This document shows, one piece after another, positions 7,824 to 15,134 of a stretch of 46,403 nucleotides of DNA. How positions within the stretch are numbered: position 1 is the first letter of the stretch; each line of letters begins with the position of its first letter. Location: positions 1 through 46,403 of the forward strand of contig CANJIU010000082.1 of assembly GCA_947474365.1 (NCBI GenBank), given 5' to 3'. Both the position numbers and the translations under genes were made by a program. Below the pieces are notes generated by a model. The model was not told where the DNA came from, did no database searches, and saw nothing but the letters and a program-made list of their open reading frames with translations. The stretch is from Opitutia bacterium (GTDB taxonomy: Bacteria > Verrucomicrobiota > Verrucomicrobiia > Opitutales > Opitutaceae).

Positions 7824-7991
7824 GGTCAGTGTCCAGATGCACGGTGATTATCGTGATTTGAGTCCGACAGCGACAGAGCAGCATGCCAGGTCAGTGACGT
7901 GAGCGTTTCAGCCGGTCAGTGACAGTTCCGCAGCCAGGCCCCGTTTCCTCGACGCTACCGCGCGCCGGGGCGGGTTGCCTTCAGGTCAGCG
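7824..7991 (+). repeat. Scattered GGTCAGTG motif upstream of the 8050 gene
   Basis: GGTCAGTG occurs at 7824, 7889 and 7914, and GGTCAGCG at 7984, all in the same direction and all just upstream of the gene at 8050. They could be binding sites of a regulator or remnants of another degenerate repeat. Spacings are 65, 25 and 70 bp. Confidence 0.4.
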
Positions 7992-8049
7992 TCCGAGCCG
8001 CCGAGTTGTTCCACCTCAACCCAGCAGTGCAGCCAAAACCAGGATGCCC

Positions 8050-8460
8050 ATGAAAAAACTCTCCACCCTGTTAACCCAACGCGAAGCGCTCCTGCAGCAG
8101 GCGCGCCTCGCCAATCTCGCCTTCGCGTACACCACGCTCGGGGAATTCGCCCGCCGGGTGGCCCGTGCGGGCCTGGCCGGTCGCGTGACGCTCCGGCAGG
8201 CCGCGCCCGAGGAGGAGCGCTACTGGGCCTCGCTCACCGCGCTCGACGGCAACCAGTCGGTGATCGAGGAGCATTTCGCCGACGAAGACGTCATGGATCT
8301 GGCGGACGTGATCGCGTTCACCACCGCCAACGAGGCGCTGGAACTGACGTTTCGCCTCGAGGAGGTGGGCGAGCTTTTCCTCGCGCCGCTGCGGGCCGAA
8401 CTCGCGCGCGCGGACGTCGCCATCGATCATCCGGGAACAACGACCGACGCGATCCGGTAG
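8050..8460 (+). CDS. Small protein of unknown function
   Basis: A 136-residue, acidic, strongly helical, soluble protein with no signal peptide. The ATG at 8050 is preferred because AGGA lies 5 bases upstream; an in-frame ATG at 8044 is also possible. The N-terminus KKLSTLLTQREALLQQARLA looks like an amphipathic helix. The central part is rich in Glu, Asp and Leu (EEHFADEDVMDLADVIAF). I do not recognise a family. GC-rich codon use and regular helical patterning suggest a real gene. It precedes the M16 peptidase pair by 58 bp, but nothing ties it to them functionally. Confidence 0.7.
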   Translation: MKKLSTLLTQREALLQQARLANLAFAYTTLGEFARRVARAGLAGRVTLRQAAPEEERYWASLTALDGNQSVIEEHFADEDVMDLADVIAFTTANEALELTFRLEEVGELFLAPLRAELARADVAIDHPGTTTDAIR

Positions 8461-8518
8461 GCGGCGGCTTGCCGTTTGACCGCGGGGGAATCGTCGCGTT
8501 ACGTGGGCGCCACACCTC

Positions 8519-9853
8519 ATGCGCCCTCTCCTCTCCCTGACGCTGCTCCTCGCCCTCGCCGGCGGAGCGCTGGCCGCCAACGCCCCGCGCGTCTTCCCCT
8601 ACCCGCACGAAAAACACACGCTGCCCAACGGGCTGACCGTGCTGCTCATCCCGATGGAGAGCCCCGGCGTGGTCGCATACTACTCGATCGTGCGCACCGG
8701 CAGCCGGGACGAGGTCGAAGAGGGCAAGTCGGGCTTTGCCCACTTCTTCGAGCACATGATGTTTCGCGGCACGAAGAAGTATCCCGCCGACGTCTATGAG
8801 GGCATCCTGACGAAAATCGGGGCATCCCACAACGCCTACACGACGGACGACTACACGGCGTACCATCTCAAGTTCGCGCGGGAGGATCTCGAGCAGGTGG
8901 TCGAACTGGAGAGCGACCGCTTCCAAACGCTGTCGTACAGCGAGGCGGTGTTTCAGACCGAGTCGGGCGCCGTCTACGGCGAATATCGGAAGAACATCAC
9001 GAGTCCGTTCTCGCTGCTCCACGAAAAGATCCACGACCTGGCCTACGACCGGCACACCTACAAGCACACGACGATTGGCTTCGAGCGGGACATCAAGGCG
9101 ATGCCGCAGCAATTCGAGTACAGCCTCACATTCTTCCGGCGTTTCTACCGTCCGGAAAACGTGGTCGTGATGATCGCAGGCGACATCGACGCGACGTCCG
9201 TGCTCGCCCTGATCAAAAAATACTACGCCGGCTGGGCCAAGGGCTACACGCCGCCCGCGATCACGCCGGAACCGCCCCAGACCGCGGAGCGGACGGCCGA
9301 GATCGCCTACCCGGGCAAAACCCTCCCGATCCTCAATCTCGGCTACAAGGGCGACGCCTTCGCGCCCGACAACCGGGATTATGCCGCGGCGTTGTTGCTC
9401 GAGGAACTCGCCTTCGGCGAGACCAGCGACCTGCACAAAAAGCTGCTCCTGCAGGAGCAGAAGGTGCAGGCGCTCTCGGCCGACGTCCCGATGAACCGCG
9501 ACGTCCCGCTTTTCGAGATTCAGGCGATGGTCAAGAATCCCACCGACATCGGCTACGTGCGTGACGAAATCTACCGCACGCTGGAGCAGTTCAAGACGAC
9601 GCCGGTGGAGGCCGGGCGGCTGCGGGATTTGAAGCGGCGCAACAAGTACAGCTTTCTGATGGCGCTCGACACGCCCGCCGCCGTCGCCGGCGGCATGGCG
9701 CGCTTTGTGGCGCTGACCGGCGACATCGCGGTCGTCGACACGCTCTACACCCGCATGGACGCCGTCACTCCCGAGGACATCATGCGGGCGGCGAAGAAAT
9801 ACTTCACGCCCGAACGCCGCAACGTCGTCGTGTTGAAGGGAGGCCAGTCATGA
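8519..9853 (+). CDS. M16-family zinc peptidase (catalytic subunit)
   Basis: A 444-residue exported peptidase. A signal peptide (MRPLLSLTLLLALAGGALAA) is followed by an M16 N-domain with the inverted zinc motif HFFEH (His75, Glu78, His79). The third ligand is probably Glu155 in YGEYRKN, 76 residues on, as in pitrilysin. The C-terminal half is the second, non-catalytic M16 domain. The family digests short peptides in a closed chamber made of four such domains, often as a heterodimer. The stop overlaps the next start as ATGA, so the two proteins are coupled and probably form a periplasmic heterodimer. Confidence 0.95.
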   Translation: MRPLLSLTLLLALAGGALAANAPRVFPYPHEKHTLPNGLTVLLIPMESPGVVAYYSIVRTGSRDEVEEGKSGFAHFFEHMMFRGTKKYPADVYEGILTKIGASHNAYTTDDYTAYHLKFAREDLEQVVELESDRFQTLSYSEAVFQTESGAVYGEYRKNITSPFSLLHEKIHDLAYDRHTYKHTTIGFERDIKAMPQQFEYSLTFFRRFYRPENVVVMIAGDIDATSVLALIKKYYAGWAKGYTPPAITPEPPQTAERTAEIAYPGKTLPILNLGYKGDAFAPDNRDYAAALLLEELAFGETSDLHKKLLLQEQKVQALSADVPMNRDVPLFEIQAMVKNPTDIGYVRDEIYRTLEQFKTTPVEAGRLRDLKRRNKYSFLMALDTPAAVAGGMARFVALTGDIAVVDTLYTRMDAVTPEDIMRAAKKYFTPERRNVVVLKGGQS

Positions 9854-11346
9854 ACCGTTTCCTTTCAGTGCTCATCGCCTCGGTCGCGCTGCTCGGTCTC
9901 CCGGTCGCGCACGCTGCCAACGCCCCCGTCCTTCTCCCCGTGGCGAACGACCCGACCGTGACGTTTCGCCTCTGGTTCAAGGTCGGCGCCCAGAACGACC
10001 CGGCCGGCAAGGAAGGCCTCTCGGCCCTCACCGCGGCGATGCTCACGGATGCCGCGACCCGGAAGCACACGTATCCGGAAATCCTCGACCTGCTGTTCCC
10101 GCTGGCGTCCGACTACAGCGCTTCGTCCTCGATGGAGATGACCGTCATTCACGGTCGGACGCACCGGGACAACCTGGCCGAGTACGTGCCGTTGTTTCTC
10201 GACGCGCTGCTCGCGCCGGCGTTCAAGGCGGAGGACCTGGAGCGCATCCGGAGCCGGACGCTGAACTTCCTGGAGAACACGCTGCGTTTTTCGAGCGACG
10301 AGGAACTCGGCAAGGCCGTGCTCTACAACACGGTCTTTGCCGGCACGCCGTACAGTCACATCACCGCCGGGACGATCGCCGGCGTGAAGGGCATCACGCT
10401 CGACGATATCCGGAGATTTTACGCGGCCCACTACACCCGCGACAACGTCGTGATCGGTCTCGGCGGCGGCTATGAACCCGCGCTGCTTGAGCGCCTGAAG
10501 GCGGAGCTTGCCCGGCTGCCGGCCGGCGCGCCGGCGCCGGTTCCGACACCGCAACCGCGGCCCCTCCGCGGGCACCAGGTGACGTTGGTGGAAAAGAAGG
10601 CCGACTCGACGGCGATCAGCATCGGTTTCCCGACGGACATCGTGCGCGGCCAGAAGGATTGGTACGCCCTCGCGATCGCGAATTCGTGGCTCGGCGAACA
10701 CCGCAATTCGAGCGGCCAGCTCTATCGCGTGATCCGGGAGACGCGCGGGCTGAACTATGGGGACTACACGTACATCGAGCACTACCCGAACGGCGGCCAG
10801 CGCCTGCTCCCGCCGCAAAACACCTCGCGGCGGAAACACCTCTTCGAAATCTGGATTCGCCCCGTGCCGAACGAGGCGCGGCATTTTGCGCTCCGGGCGG
10901 CGTTGCGGGAATTCCAGCTGCTGATCGACCGCGGGATGACGCCTGCCGAGTTCGAGTTGAAGCGGAATTTCCTGAAAAAGTATGTACTGCACTACGCGTC
11001 GAACACCAACGAACGCCTCGGCTACGCGCTCGACGATGTGTTCTACGGCATCGCGGCCGGACATCTCGCGACCTTCCGTCGCATGATGGACGAGCTCACC
11101 CTCGCCGACGTGAAGGCCGCGATCAAGAAGCACTGGCAGACGGAAAATCTGCAGATCGTCGCGATCACCGACAATGCGGCGGCGTTTGCCGATGCGCTCG
11201 CCGCGGATGCACCGAGCCCCCTCACCTACGCCTCGCCGAAACCGCCCGCGGTCCTCGAAGAAGACAAAATCATCGGCACCTATCCCCTGAAGATCCGGCG
11301 CGAGAACGTGAAAATCATTCCGGTGACGGATCTGTTCGTAAAATAA
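9850..11346 (+). CDS. M16-family peptidase-like protein (non-catalytic partner)
   Basis: A 498-residue exported protein with signal peptide MNRFLSVLIASVALLGLPVAHA. The fold is M16 throughout, but the zinc motif is absent: where HxxEH should lie it reads GKEGLSALTAAMLTDAAT. A probable substrate-binding arginine and tyrosine segment is kept in RETRGLNYGDYTY. This is the usual division of labour in two-subunit M16 proteases: the first subunit holds zinc and the second completes the chamber. It overlaps the catalytic gene by four bases. No third gene appears to belong to this unit. Confidence 0.93.
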   Translation: MNRFLSVLIASVALLGLPVAHAANAPVLLPVANDPTVTFRLWFKVGAQNDPAGKEGLSALTAAMLTDAATRKHTYPEILDLLFPLASDYSASSSMEMTVIHGRTHRDNLAEYVPLFLDALLAPAFKAEDLERIRSRTLNFLENTLRFSSDEELGKAVLYNTVFAGTPYSHITAGTIAGVKGITLDDIRRFYAAHYTRDNVVIGLGGGYEPALLERLKAELARLPAGAPAPVPTPQPRPLRGHQVTLVEKKADSTAISIGFPTDIVRGQKDWYALAIANSWLGEHRNSSGQLYRVIRETRGLNYGDYTYIEHYPNGGQRLLPPQNTSRRKHLFEIWIRPVPNEARHFALRAALREFQLLIDRGMTPAEFELKRNFLKKYVLHYASNTNERLGYALDDVFYGIAAGHLATFRRMMDELTLADVKAAIKKHWQTENLQIVAITDNAAAFADALAADAPSPLTYASPKPPAVLEEDKIIGTYPLKIRRENVKIIPVTDLFVK

Positions 11347-11356
11347 CTTCGGGCAG

Positions 11357-11373
11357 CCGGAGTAGCGCTCCGG
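11357..11373. repeat. Short hairpin after the M16 pair
   Basis: CCGGAG (11357-11362) pairs with CTCCGG (11368-11373) around TAGCG, 10 bp after the stop of the second M16 gene. It has no T-tract, so it could be a weak terminator or a REP-like palindrome. Confidence 0.35.
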
Positions 11374-11439
11374 ATCAGCCCAAGGCCGCTATCGACACAG
11401 CGCCGCGTTCCCGTTTCGTTTCAAGCACCCTTCCTCTTC

Positions 11440-12519
11440 ATGAACCGCCGCAACTTCCTCACCGGCCTCGCCACCGCCACCGCCGCCATTGCCGCCCGAC
11501 CGCTGAGCGGGGCAACTCCGAAACCGGCGACGGCCAAAATCAAAGTCGGCATGGACAACTTCGCCGTGCGCGCCATGGGCTGGAAGGCACCGGCGCTGAT
11601 CGACTATGCCGAGTCGATCAAGTGCGACTCTCTCCTGATCTCCGACCTCGACGCCTATGATTCGCTCGAGGATGCGGCCCTGCGCGACGTGCGCCGCAAG
11701 GCGGAAGCCGCGGGTGTCGCACTCTACGCCGGCAGCTGGAGCATCTGCCCGACCTCCAAGACGTTTAAGAAGAACTGGGGCACCGCCGAGGAGCACGTCC
11801 GCCTCGGACTCCGCGTGGCGAAGGCGCTCGGTTCCCCGGTGTTCCGCGTCGTGCTGGGCAACATGGAGGACCGCAAGTCCGAAGGCGGCATCCAGGCGCG
11901 CATCGCCGACACCGTCGCCGTGCTCAAGGCGTGCCGACGCGACTCCGAATCCGCGGGTGTGAAGATCGCGATCGAGAACCACGCCGGTGACATGCATTCG
12001 TGGGAGCTGCTGCAGCTCATCGACGCCGCGGGACGCGATTTCGTCGGCGCCAACATCGACTCCGGCAACGCCGTCTGGACGCTCGAGGACCCGATGGATG
12101 TGCTGGAGACGCTCGGCCCCGTCACGATTTGTTCGAGCCTGCGCGACGACATGGTGTGGGACACTCCAGAGGGTGCCGGCGTGCAGTGGACCGCCGCCGG
12201 TGACGGCCTGATCGACTGGAAGAAATACGCCGCCCGCTGGAGCCAGCTGTGCCCAAAGGTGCCGATCATGATCGAGACGATTTCGGGGTCGCAAAAGGTA
12301 TTTCCCTACAAGAGTCCCGAATTCTGGAAGTTCTACGACAAGCGACCGGCGAAGCTCGCCAAGTTCGAGGCGATGGCCAAGCGCGGTCACGCGCTGACGG
12401 CATTCAAGGCACCGGCGGGTCCCGAGGGAAAGAAGGTCACGCAGGATTTCCAGAAGGCCGAACTCGAAAAATCCATCGCCTACCTCCGCAAGGAAATCGG
12501 CCTGGGCGTCAGAGCCTAG
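11440..12519 (+). CDS. Tat-exported TIM-barrel sugar isomerase/epimerase
   Basis: A 359-residue protein of the AP-endonuclease-2 / xylose-isomerase-like TIM barrel family. The N-terminus is a twin-arginine signal (NRRNFLTGLATATAAIAARP). Barrel features include AIENHAGDMHSWELLQLIDA, with metal-ligand type Glu and His residues, VGANIDSGNAVW, and a later IMIETISGSQ whose Glu is a likely ligand. The family isomerises or epimerises sugars or their keto derivatives; the substrate is not evident. It is followed by a GFO/IDH/MocA oxidoreductase that is also Tat-exported. This pair often acts together on oxidised sugars, the dehydrogenase making a keto-sugar and the barrel enzyme rearranging it. Confidence 0.88.
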   Translation: MNRRNFLTGLATATAAIAARPLSGATPKPATAKIKVGMDNFAVRAMGWKAPALIDYAESIKCDSLLISDLDAYDSLEDAALRDVRRKAEAAGVALYAGSWSICPTSKTFKKNWGTAEEHVRLGLRVAKALGSPVFRVVLGNMEDRKSEGGIQARIADTVAVLKACRRDSESAGVKIAIENHAGDMHSWELLQLIDAAGRDFVGANIDSGNAVWTLEDPMDVLETLGPVTICSSLRDDMVWDTPEGAGVQWTAAGDGLIDWKKYAARWSQLCPKVPIMIETISGSQKVFPYKSPEFWKFYDKRPAKLAKFEAMAKRGHALTAFKAPAGPEGKKVTQDFQKAELEKSIAYLRKEIGLGVRA

Positions 12520-12537
12520 TCTCCCAAACGAGCGGAA

Positions 12538-12564
12538 CGCTAATTATCGCTAATCGACGCTAAT
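12538..12564 (+). repeat. Three CGCTAAT heptamers phased at 10 bp
   Basis: CGCTAAT occurs at 12538, 12548 and 12558, exactly 10 bp apart. A reverse-complement-like GATTAGC lies about 85 bp further on, before the next start at 12667. One-turn phasing could mark a regulator binding site for the downstream oxidoreductase gene. It could also be a dispersed intergenic repeat. Confidence 0.55.
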
Positions 12565-12666
12565 CTCGGAGCGATTTTCCCGTGTCCCAAGCGCCTCGAT
12601 TTGCCGATAAGGTGAATCCTCTCCATCGATCGAATCAGCGAAGATTAGCATTCCAAACGATCCACC

Positions 12667-14031
12667 ATGAACCGTCGCACCTTTCTCCAATCGTCGGCCG
12701 CCGCGACCACCCTTGCCGCGCTGCCCTTCTCCATCCGCGCCGCCGACAAGGCGGGCACGAAGAAATTCCGCACCGCGCTCATCGGCTGTGGCTGGTGGGG
12801 CAACAACATCCTGCGCGAGGCGATGGCCAGCGGCGCCTGCGAGATCGTCGCCCTCTGCGACGTCGACTCGCGGCAGTTTGAGCCGACGCTGAAGAACGTC
12901 GCGGCCGGCACCGCCGACACTCCCAAGCTTTTCAAAGATTACCGCGAGATGCTCGCGGCGGCGAAACCCGAGATTACCATCGTCGGCACGCCGGACCACT
13001 GGCACGCGCTGCCCATGATCGCCGCAGTGAAGGCCGGTTCGCACGTCTACGTCGAAAAGCCCATCGGCCACACCGTGATGGAAGGTCGCGCGATGGTGAA
13101 CGCCGCGCGCGCCAGCGGCCGCGTCGTGCAGGTCGGCACGCACCGTCGCATTTCCCCACACAACGTCAGCGGCCGCGACTTCCTCCGCGCGGGGAAGGCC
13201 GGCGACATCGGCATGGTGCGCTGCTTCGTCAACTACGGCGGCGGCCCCGAAAAAACGCTCCCGACCGTCGACGTGCCGAAGGAACTCGACTGGAACACGT
13301 GGTGCGGCCCGGCGCCGCTCCGGCCCTACAACGGCGGCGACCCGCGCAACCCGAATCAGGGCGCCGGCAACCGCGGCATCCATCCGCGCGGTTTCCGCAA
13401 CTATCTCGACTATGCGAACGGCACCCTCGGCGACTGGGGGATTCACTGGCTCGATCAGGTACTCTGGGTCACCGGAGAAAAATATCCGAAGCGGATCTAT
13501 TCCACCGGAGGCCGCCCCATCGCCGGCCCGGCCGTATCGACGCCGAACGAGCAGACGACCGACGCGCCGGATCATCAGCTGGCCACATTCTCGTTCGACA
13601 AATTCGACGTGCAATGGGAGCACCGACGCTTCGCCAACAACAACACCGACAAGGGCGAAAACGTCGGCTGCTATTTCTACGGCACCAAGGGGATCTTCCA
13701 CATGGGCTGGCAGAAGGGCTGGACGTTTTATCCGGCCGACTCGAAACAACCCGTCGTCTCCGAGGAGCCGAAGCTCAATTCGCCGGACTCGCAGAACATC
13801 AAGGAACTGTTTGCCGATTTCCTGCAGGCGATCCGCACCGGAACCAAGCCCGTCGCGGACATCGGTGAGATTCATCTCTCCACGAACATGGCGCTGCTGG
13901 GCATGCTCTCGATGAAGATCGGAAAGAGCATCGAATGGGACGGCGCCAAGGAGCACATCGTCGGGGACGAAGCGGCGAACAAATTGCTGCGACGGGAGTA
14001 TCGGAAAGGCTGGGAATATCCGAAGGCCTGA
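12667..14031 (+). CDS. Tat-exported GFO/IDH/MocA-family oxidoreductase
   Basis: A 454-residue NAD(P)-dependent oxidoreductase. A twin-arginine signal (NRRTFLQSSAAATTLAALPF) is followed by a Rossmann domain (TALIGCGWWGNNIL) and the family's EKP motif in VYVEKPIGHTVMEGRAM. The C-terminal alpha/beta domain contains GIHWLDQVLWVTG. Proteins of this Tat-exported subgroup fold with their nicotinamide cofactor before export and oxidise or reduce sugars or glycosides. The gene stands between the TIM-barrel isomerase and the S66 peptidase, all on one strand, with a 147-bp gap upstream that could hold its own promoter. Confidence 0.93.
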   Translation: MNRRTFLQSSAAATTLAALPFSIRAADKAGTKKFRTALIGCGWWGNNILREAMASGACEIVALCDVDSRQFEPTLKNVAAGTADTPKLFKDYREMLAAAKPEITIVGTPDHWHALPMIAAVKAGSHVYVEKPIGHTVMEGRAMVNAARASGRVVQVGTHRRISPHNVSGRDFLRAGKAGDIGMVRCFVNYGGGPEKTLPTVDVPKELDWNTWCGPAPLRPYNGGDPRNPNQGAGNRGIHPRGFRNYLDYANGTLGDWGIHWLDQVLWVTGEKYPKRIYSTGGRPIAGPAVSTPNEQTTDAPDHQLATFSFDKFDVQWEHRRFANNNTDKGENVGCYFYGTKGIFHMGWQKGWTFYPADSKQPVVSEEPKLNSPDSQNIKELFADFLQAIRTGTKPVADIGEIHLSTNMALLGMLSMKIGKSIEWDGAKEHIVGDEAANKLLRREYRKGWEYPKA

Positions 14032-14063
14032 TCGACCGACGGCAGCGCCGCCCCCGCCACCCC

Positions 14064-15107
14064 ATGAATCGACGCGCATTGTTGAAAGGGGCCGCGACGC
14101 TGCCTTTGCTGGCCACCGCAAGCATGGGGCAAAGTTCACCGACCACTCCCTTCCCGGCCAAGCGGATCAAACCGGCCCGGTTGACCGCCGGCGACACCGT
14201 CGGCCTGATCGCACCCGCGAGCGGGTTGAAACCGGAGTCCTTCGATCAAGCGGTGCAAAAGATCGAGAGCCTGGGGTTCAAAACCAAAGTCGGAAAATAC
14301 GCCCGTGGCCTGCACGGGGTGTTTTCCGGCACGGATGCGGAACGCGCGCACGATCTCCATTGGGCCTTTGCCGACGCCGAGGTGCGGGCGGTCTGGTGTA
14401 TCCGCGGCGGCGACGGTGCCCCGCGCATTTTGCCCACGGTGGATTTCGACCTGATCCGGAAGAACCCCAAAATCTTCGTCGGCTACTCCGACATCACGGC
14501 GTTGCACACGGCGATTCACCAGAATTGCGGATTGGTGACGTTTCACGGGCCGGTCGGGATCTCCGGATTTTCCGACTACGCCAAACAGCACGTCCTAAAC
14601 GTGCTGATGAATCCGACGGCTCCCTACAAAATCGAGATCTCCGAAGGCAACCGCGCGAAGACCTCGGAGTTCTTCCGAACCGAGGTCATCACTGCGGGCA
14701 AGGCGCGCGGCCCGCTGATCGGAGGGAATCTTTCGCTGCTGACGGCGCTAGCCGGAACCCCGTGGGCGCTCACTCAGATGAAAGGGAAAATCCTCTTCCT
14801 GGAGGACATCGACGAGCAGCCCTACCGCGTGGATCGGATGCTGACCCAGCTGCGGCAAAGTATCGACATGCGCTCGCTCGCCGCCGTGGCGCTGGGGGTT
14901 TTCGACGGGTGCAAGGCAACGGAGCAAAAGCCCTCCCCGCCCCTCATTGAAGTCGTCAAGGACCGCCTGGGCGACCTCGGGATCCCGGTGATCTACGGTC
15001 TTTCGTTTGGCCACATCCGGGATCAGTTCACGCTGCCGATCGGAATCGAAGCCGAGCTGGACACGTCGACGGCGATCCTGACGTTGCTGGAGACGGGTGT
15101 CACGTGA
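14064..15107 (+). CDS. Tat-exported S66-family LD-carboxypeptidase
   Basis: A 347-residue serine peptidase of the LdcA/MccF family. The start at 14064 gives a twin-arginine signal (NRRALLKGAATLPLLATASM). The nucleophile is Ser142 in GYSDITALH. The WCIRGGDGAPRIL segment, the Glu in LFLEDIDEQPYRVDRML and the His in LSFGHIRDQF fit the Ser-Glu-His triad. Family members cut the L,D bond of tetrapeptides from murein recycling, or peptidyl nucleotides; most are cytosolic, so a Tat signal is unusual. It lies 32 bp after the oxidoreductase and 27 bp before the DUF1592 gene, so it is probably cotranscribed. Confidence 0.92.
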   Translation: MNRRALLKGAATLPLLATASMGQSSPTTPFPAKRIKPARLTAGDTVGLIAPASGLKPESFDQAVQKIESLGFKTKVGKYARGLHGVFSGTDAERAHDLHWAFADAEVRAVWCIRGGDGAPRILPTVDFDLIRKNPKIFVGYSDITALHTAIHQNCGLVTFHGPVGISGFSDYAKQHVLNVLMNPTAPYKIEISEGNRAKTSEFFRTEVITAGKARGPLIGGNLSLLTALAGTPWALTQMKGKILFLEDIDEQPYRVDRMLTQLRQSIDMRSLAAVALGVFDGCKATEQKPSPPLIEVVKDRLGDLGIPVIYGLSFGHIRDQFTLPIGIEAELDTSTAILTLLETGVT

Positions 15108-15134
15108 CGTGAGGAGGAAAGCGCGACGACTGGC

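Larger units (their letters stand above)
6716..8049. other. 1.33-kb gene-free, repeat-rich region
   Basis: No convincing gene lies between the lipoprotein and the small protein at 8050. The longest open frame (225 codons, minus strand) is Arg/Pro-rich, crosses both minisatellites and has no domain, so I treat it as spurious. The region holds two 11-bp-period minisatellites, at least five GC-rich hairpins and repeated GGTCAGTG motifs, listed separately. The stretch 7360-7620 shows nothing I could assign. Confidence 0.7.
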
